Part shown: piece after piece, positions 7,567-9,007 of the stretch
Position numbering within the stretch: position 1 is the first letter of the stretch
How the letters are laid out: every line of letters begins with the position of its first letter
DNA from: Pseudomonadota bacterium
Lineage (GTDB): Bacteria; Pseudomonadota; Alphaproteobacteria; Acetobacterales; Acetobacteraceae
NCBI GenBank assembly: GCA_021805485.1
Contig: JAJZFF010000011.1
Coordinates: 1 to 9,007, forward strand
Direction of reading: 5' to 3'
DNA length: 9,007 nucleotides
Notes under the pieces: generated by a model
Databases searched by the model: none
Told to the model about the DNA's origin: nothing
Seen by the model: only the letters and a program-made list of their open reading frames with translations
Made by a program: the position numbers and the translations under genes

Positions 7567-8618
7567 CCTTGCGGCGTCGGGGCAGCCTCGGCCGGCGCGT
7601 CTGCGTCGGCACGGTGCGGCGCATCATGGCCGCCGGAGGCCACCCCGGTAAAGCCGCGCGGCGCGGCGGCGCGGGCGAGGCGGTCATTGATCGCGGCGCC
7701 GAGCCCGTGGGCCGGGACCGCCATGGCGGCGATCGCGGCAAGCCCGCGCCGCGCGCCCTCCTCATCGAGCCAGCGCAGCCCGGCGAAGAGCCGCGCCGCG
7801 GCCTCGGCCAGATCGCCCGCCGCGCTGAGCTGGAACACGGCCCCGGCGCCCGGAAGCGGCGGGCCGAAGGCGAGCAGCGCCTCGTCCGCGCCGACGCGCG
7901 CCGCCTCCAGCCGCAGCGGCAGGCGCGGCGCATAGTGCGAGGCCAGCATGCCCGGCGCCCGTATCGCTGCCCCGCCGGCGGGCGGAGACGCCAGCGGTCC
8001 GATCAGCGCCTCGATCGCCTCGCGCGGCACGCCGCCCGGACGCAGCAGGCGCGGCGCCGGGCCGGAGAGGTCCACGACCGTCGATTCGACGCCGACGGCG
8101 CACGATCCGCCATCGATGACGGCGGCGATGCGCCCGCCCAGCTCCGCCAGCACGTGCGCCGCCGTGGTCGGGCTGACCGCGCCGGAGCGGTTGGCCGAGG
8201 GGGCGGCGAGCGGCACGGGCAGGGCGGCGAGCAGGGCGCGGGCGAGCGGATGGGACGGCACCCGCACCGCCAGCGTCTCCAACCCGGCGCCGGCGAGCAG
8301 CGCCACCCGGGCGTCGGGCCGCCGCGGCAGCACGAGGGTCAGCGGTCCGGGCCAGAACGCCGCCGCGAGACGCTCCGCACGACCGTCCGCGCGCCCGTCG
8401 GAGAAGGCGGCTTCCGCAGAATGATAATGTGATATCAGAGGATTGAAGCGCGGTCTTCCCTTTGCCCCGAAAATCGCCGCGACCGCTCTCTCATTGGTGG
8501 CGTCACCGCCGAGCCCGTAGACCGTCTCGGTCGGGAAGGCCACCAGCGCGCCTGTCTTGAGCAGCGCGCAGGCGCGGGCGAGGCCGGCCTCGTCGGGGGC
8601 CAGGCGCTCAGTCGGCAT
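7563..8618 (-). CDS. tsaC (sua5/ywlC): L-threonylcarbamoyladenylate synthase, Sua5 type
   Basis: The enzyme makes threonylcarbamoyl-AMP from threonine, bicarbonate and ATP, the first step of the t6A37 modification of tRNAs that read ANN codons. The 351-residue product has a YrdC domain at about 10-205. This shows PTETVYGLGGDA (29-40), K53 and R55 in AKGRPRFNPL (the K-x-R nucleotide-binding pair), SANRSG (141-146), VIDGG (167-171), GVESTVVD (176-183) and RPGG (193-196). A C-terminal Sua5 domain follows the linker APGMLASHYAP (221-231), which marks the long Sua5 form rather than short TsaC. The last 25 or so residues are an Ala/Pro/His/Asp-rich tail with no recognisable fold. I chose the ATG at 8618, not an upstream in-frame codon, because MPTERLAPDEAGLARA aligns with the usual family start. 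It overlaps the end of cysQ by 11 bases. A cluster of AT-rich codons occurs at residues 59-67. Confidence 0.93.
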   Translation of the reverse strand: MPTERLAPDEAGLARACALLKTGALVAFPTETVYGLGGDATNERAVAAIFGAKGRPRFNPLISHYHSAEAAFSDGRADGRAERLAAAFWPGPLTLVLPRRPDARVALLAGAGLETLAVRVPSHPLARALLAALPVPLAAPSANRSGAVSPTTAAHVLAELGGRIAAVIDGGSCAVGVESTVVDLSGPAPRLLRPGGVPREAIEALIGPLASPPAGGAAIRAPGMLASHYAPRLPLRLEAARVGADEALLAFGPPLPGAGAVFQLSAAGDLAEAAARLFAGLRWLDEEGARRGLAAIAAMAVPAHGLGAAINDRLARAAAPRGFTGVASGGHDAPHRADADAPAEAAPTPQG

Positions 8619-9007
8619 CGGGCTGCCGCCCGCTGCAGACGAAGGGCGGGTTCTCCCAGCCTGGCTTGCCGTAGCGCAGCGGCTGGCCGTCGAGGCCGCA
8701 GACATGGCCGCCCGCCGCCTCCAGCACCGCCTGCGGCGCCGCCGTGTCCCACTCCATGGTGCGGCCGAAACGCGGGTAGAGATCGCCGGCGCCCTCGGCG
8801 AGGCGGCAGAATTTCAGCGCCGAGCCGCTGCGCGTGATGCTGGCGACGTGCCGGCCGCGCAGGAATTCGTCGAGCCGGGTGTCGCTGCCATGGTGGCGCG
8901 ACGCCAGCACGTGCAGGCCCTCCGCCGGCGGGACGCGGGCGGCGATGGCGCGCTCGCCGGTGGCGTCGCGCTTCACCGCCCCGCGCCCGACGATGCCGGT
9001 GAACAAT
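8608..9007 (-). CDS. cysQ: 3'(2'),5'-bisphosphate nucleotidase CysQ, C-terminal part (partial)
   Basis: CysQ removes the 3'-phosphate of 3'-phosphoadenosine 5'-phosphate (PAP), a by-product of sulfate assimilation and of phosphopantetheine transfer, giving AMP. It belongs to the magnesium-dependent inositol monophosphatase superfamily. The window holds 132 in-frame codons up to a TGA at 8610-8608; the beginning, with the first metal-binding motifs, lies beyond the right edge. A TTG near the edge is not a credible start, because family members are about twice this long. Visible signatures are LASRHHGSD, GSALKFCRLAEGAGDLYPRF and, just after it, MEWDTAAPQAVLEAAGG, whose W-D-x-A aspartate is a metal ligand. 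The tail YGKPGWENPPFVCSG is typical of CysQ rather than of inositol monophosphatase (SuhB). Its 3' end overlaps the start of the sua5 gene, so the two are probably cotranscribed. Confidence 0.88.
   Translation of the reverse strand, partial: LFTGIVGRGAVKRDATGERAIAARVPPAEGLHVLASRHHGSDTRLDEFLRGRHVASITRSGSALKFCRLAEGAGDLYPRFGRTMEWDTAAPQAVLEAAGGHVCGLDGQPLRYGKPGWENPPFVCSGRQPDAD
8619..8632 (-). promoter_or_regulatory. GC hairpin directly upstream of the sua5/tsaC start codon
   Basis: On the minus strand CGGGC-GGCA-GCCCG sits immediately before the ATG at 8618. It is a perfect five-pair all-G:C stem with a four-base loop. It covers the place where a ribosome binding site would lie, and no good Shine-Dalgarno is visible there. 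Because this lies inside the cysQ coding region, ribosomes finishing cysQ would melt it. That would fit translational coupling, but a stem of this size can also occur by chance in GC-rich DNA. Confidence 0.3.

Noticed and set aside
6043..7935. Very long open frames (about 630 codons) on both strands over the dehydrogenase and sua5 genes
   Set aside because: Both are shadow frames crossing the boundary of two well-supported genes; their composition is Arg/Ala/Pro repeats without motifs.
8415..8450. Promoter inside sua5 (TATCAT on the minus strand or GATAAT on the plus strand)
   Set aside because: The -10-like hexamers come from the AT-rich codon patch; no reasonable -35 element sits 15-18 bases upstream on either strand.
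1..9007. Mobile elements, CRISPR arrays, tRNA/rRNA genes, toxin-antitoxin or defence genes
   Set aside because: No repeats in array form, transposase or integrase motifs, tRNA-like cloverleaf, or small gene pairs were seen; nearly every base is in a housekeeping gene.

Overview
This GC-rich window is a chromosomal housekeeping segment of a Gram-negative bacterium. All eight genes lie on the minus strand, so transcription runs from high to low coordinates. The organism is most likely an alphaproteobacterium, perhaps in the Rhodospirillales/Acetobacteraceae. This rests on the lptF-lptG-lptD-surA-ksgA order, the CxxC-containing form of LptD, the short SurA with degenerate parvulin domains, and the base composition. 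The lineage is an inference and was not tested by a database search.

Right part, about 6100-9007: the 3' part of a cysQ-type 3'(2'),5'-bisphosphate nucleotidase gene runs off the right edge. It overlaps a complete Sua5-type threonylcarbamoyl-AMP synthase (tRNA t6A synthesis). That gene overlaps, by an ATGA junction, a complete FAD-linked 2-hydroxyacid dehydrogenase of the D-2-hydroxyglutarate/D-lactate dehydrogenase family.

Middle, about 1600-6065: lptF, lptG and lptD follow with almost no spacing. LptF and LptG are the inner-membrane permease subunits that, with LptB, lift lipopolysaccharide from the inner membrane. LptD is the outer-membrane barrel that inserts it into the outer leaflet.

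Left part, 1-1500: after the only sizeable spacer (105 bases) comes a SurA-type periplasmic chaperone, which is known to help fold outer-membrane barrels including LptD. It overlaps by four bases (GTGA) the start of ksgA/rsmA, the 16S rRNA dimethyladenosine transferase, which runs off the left edge. pdxA, which in many alphaproteobacteria sits between surA and ksgA, is absent here.

The close packing suggests one or two long transcripts joining envelope assembly with translation-quality and metabolite-cleanup genes. No RNA genes, mobile elements, CRISPR arrays or integration sites were seen, and no gene-free stretch exceeds 105 bases. I did not find a new biological system. The findings are modest: a missing pdxA, substituted catalytic residues in SurA, an unusual cysteine count in LptD, an uncertain substrate for the dehydrogenase, a low-GC codon island and a hairpin in the sua5 gene, and an ambiguous LptD start.
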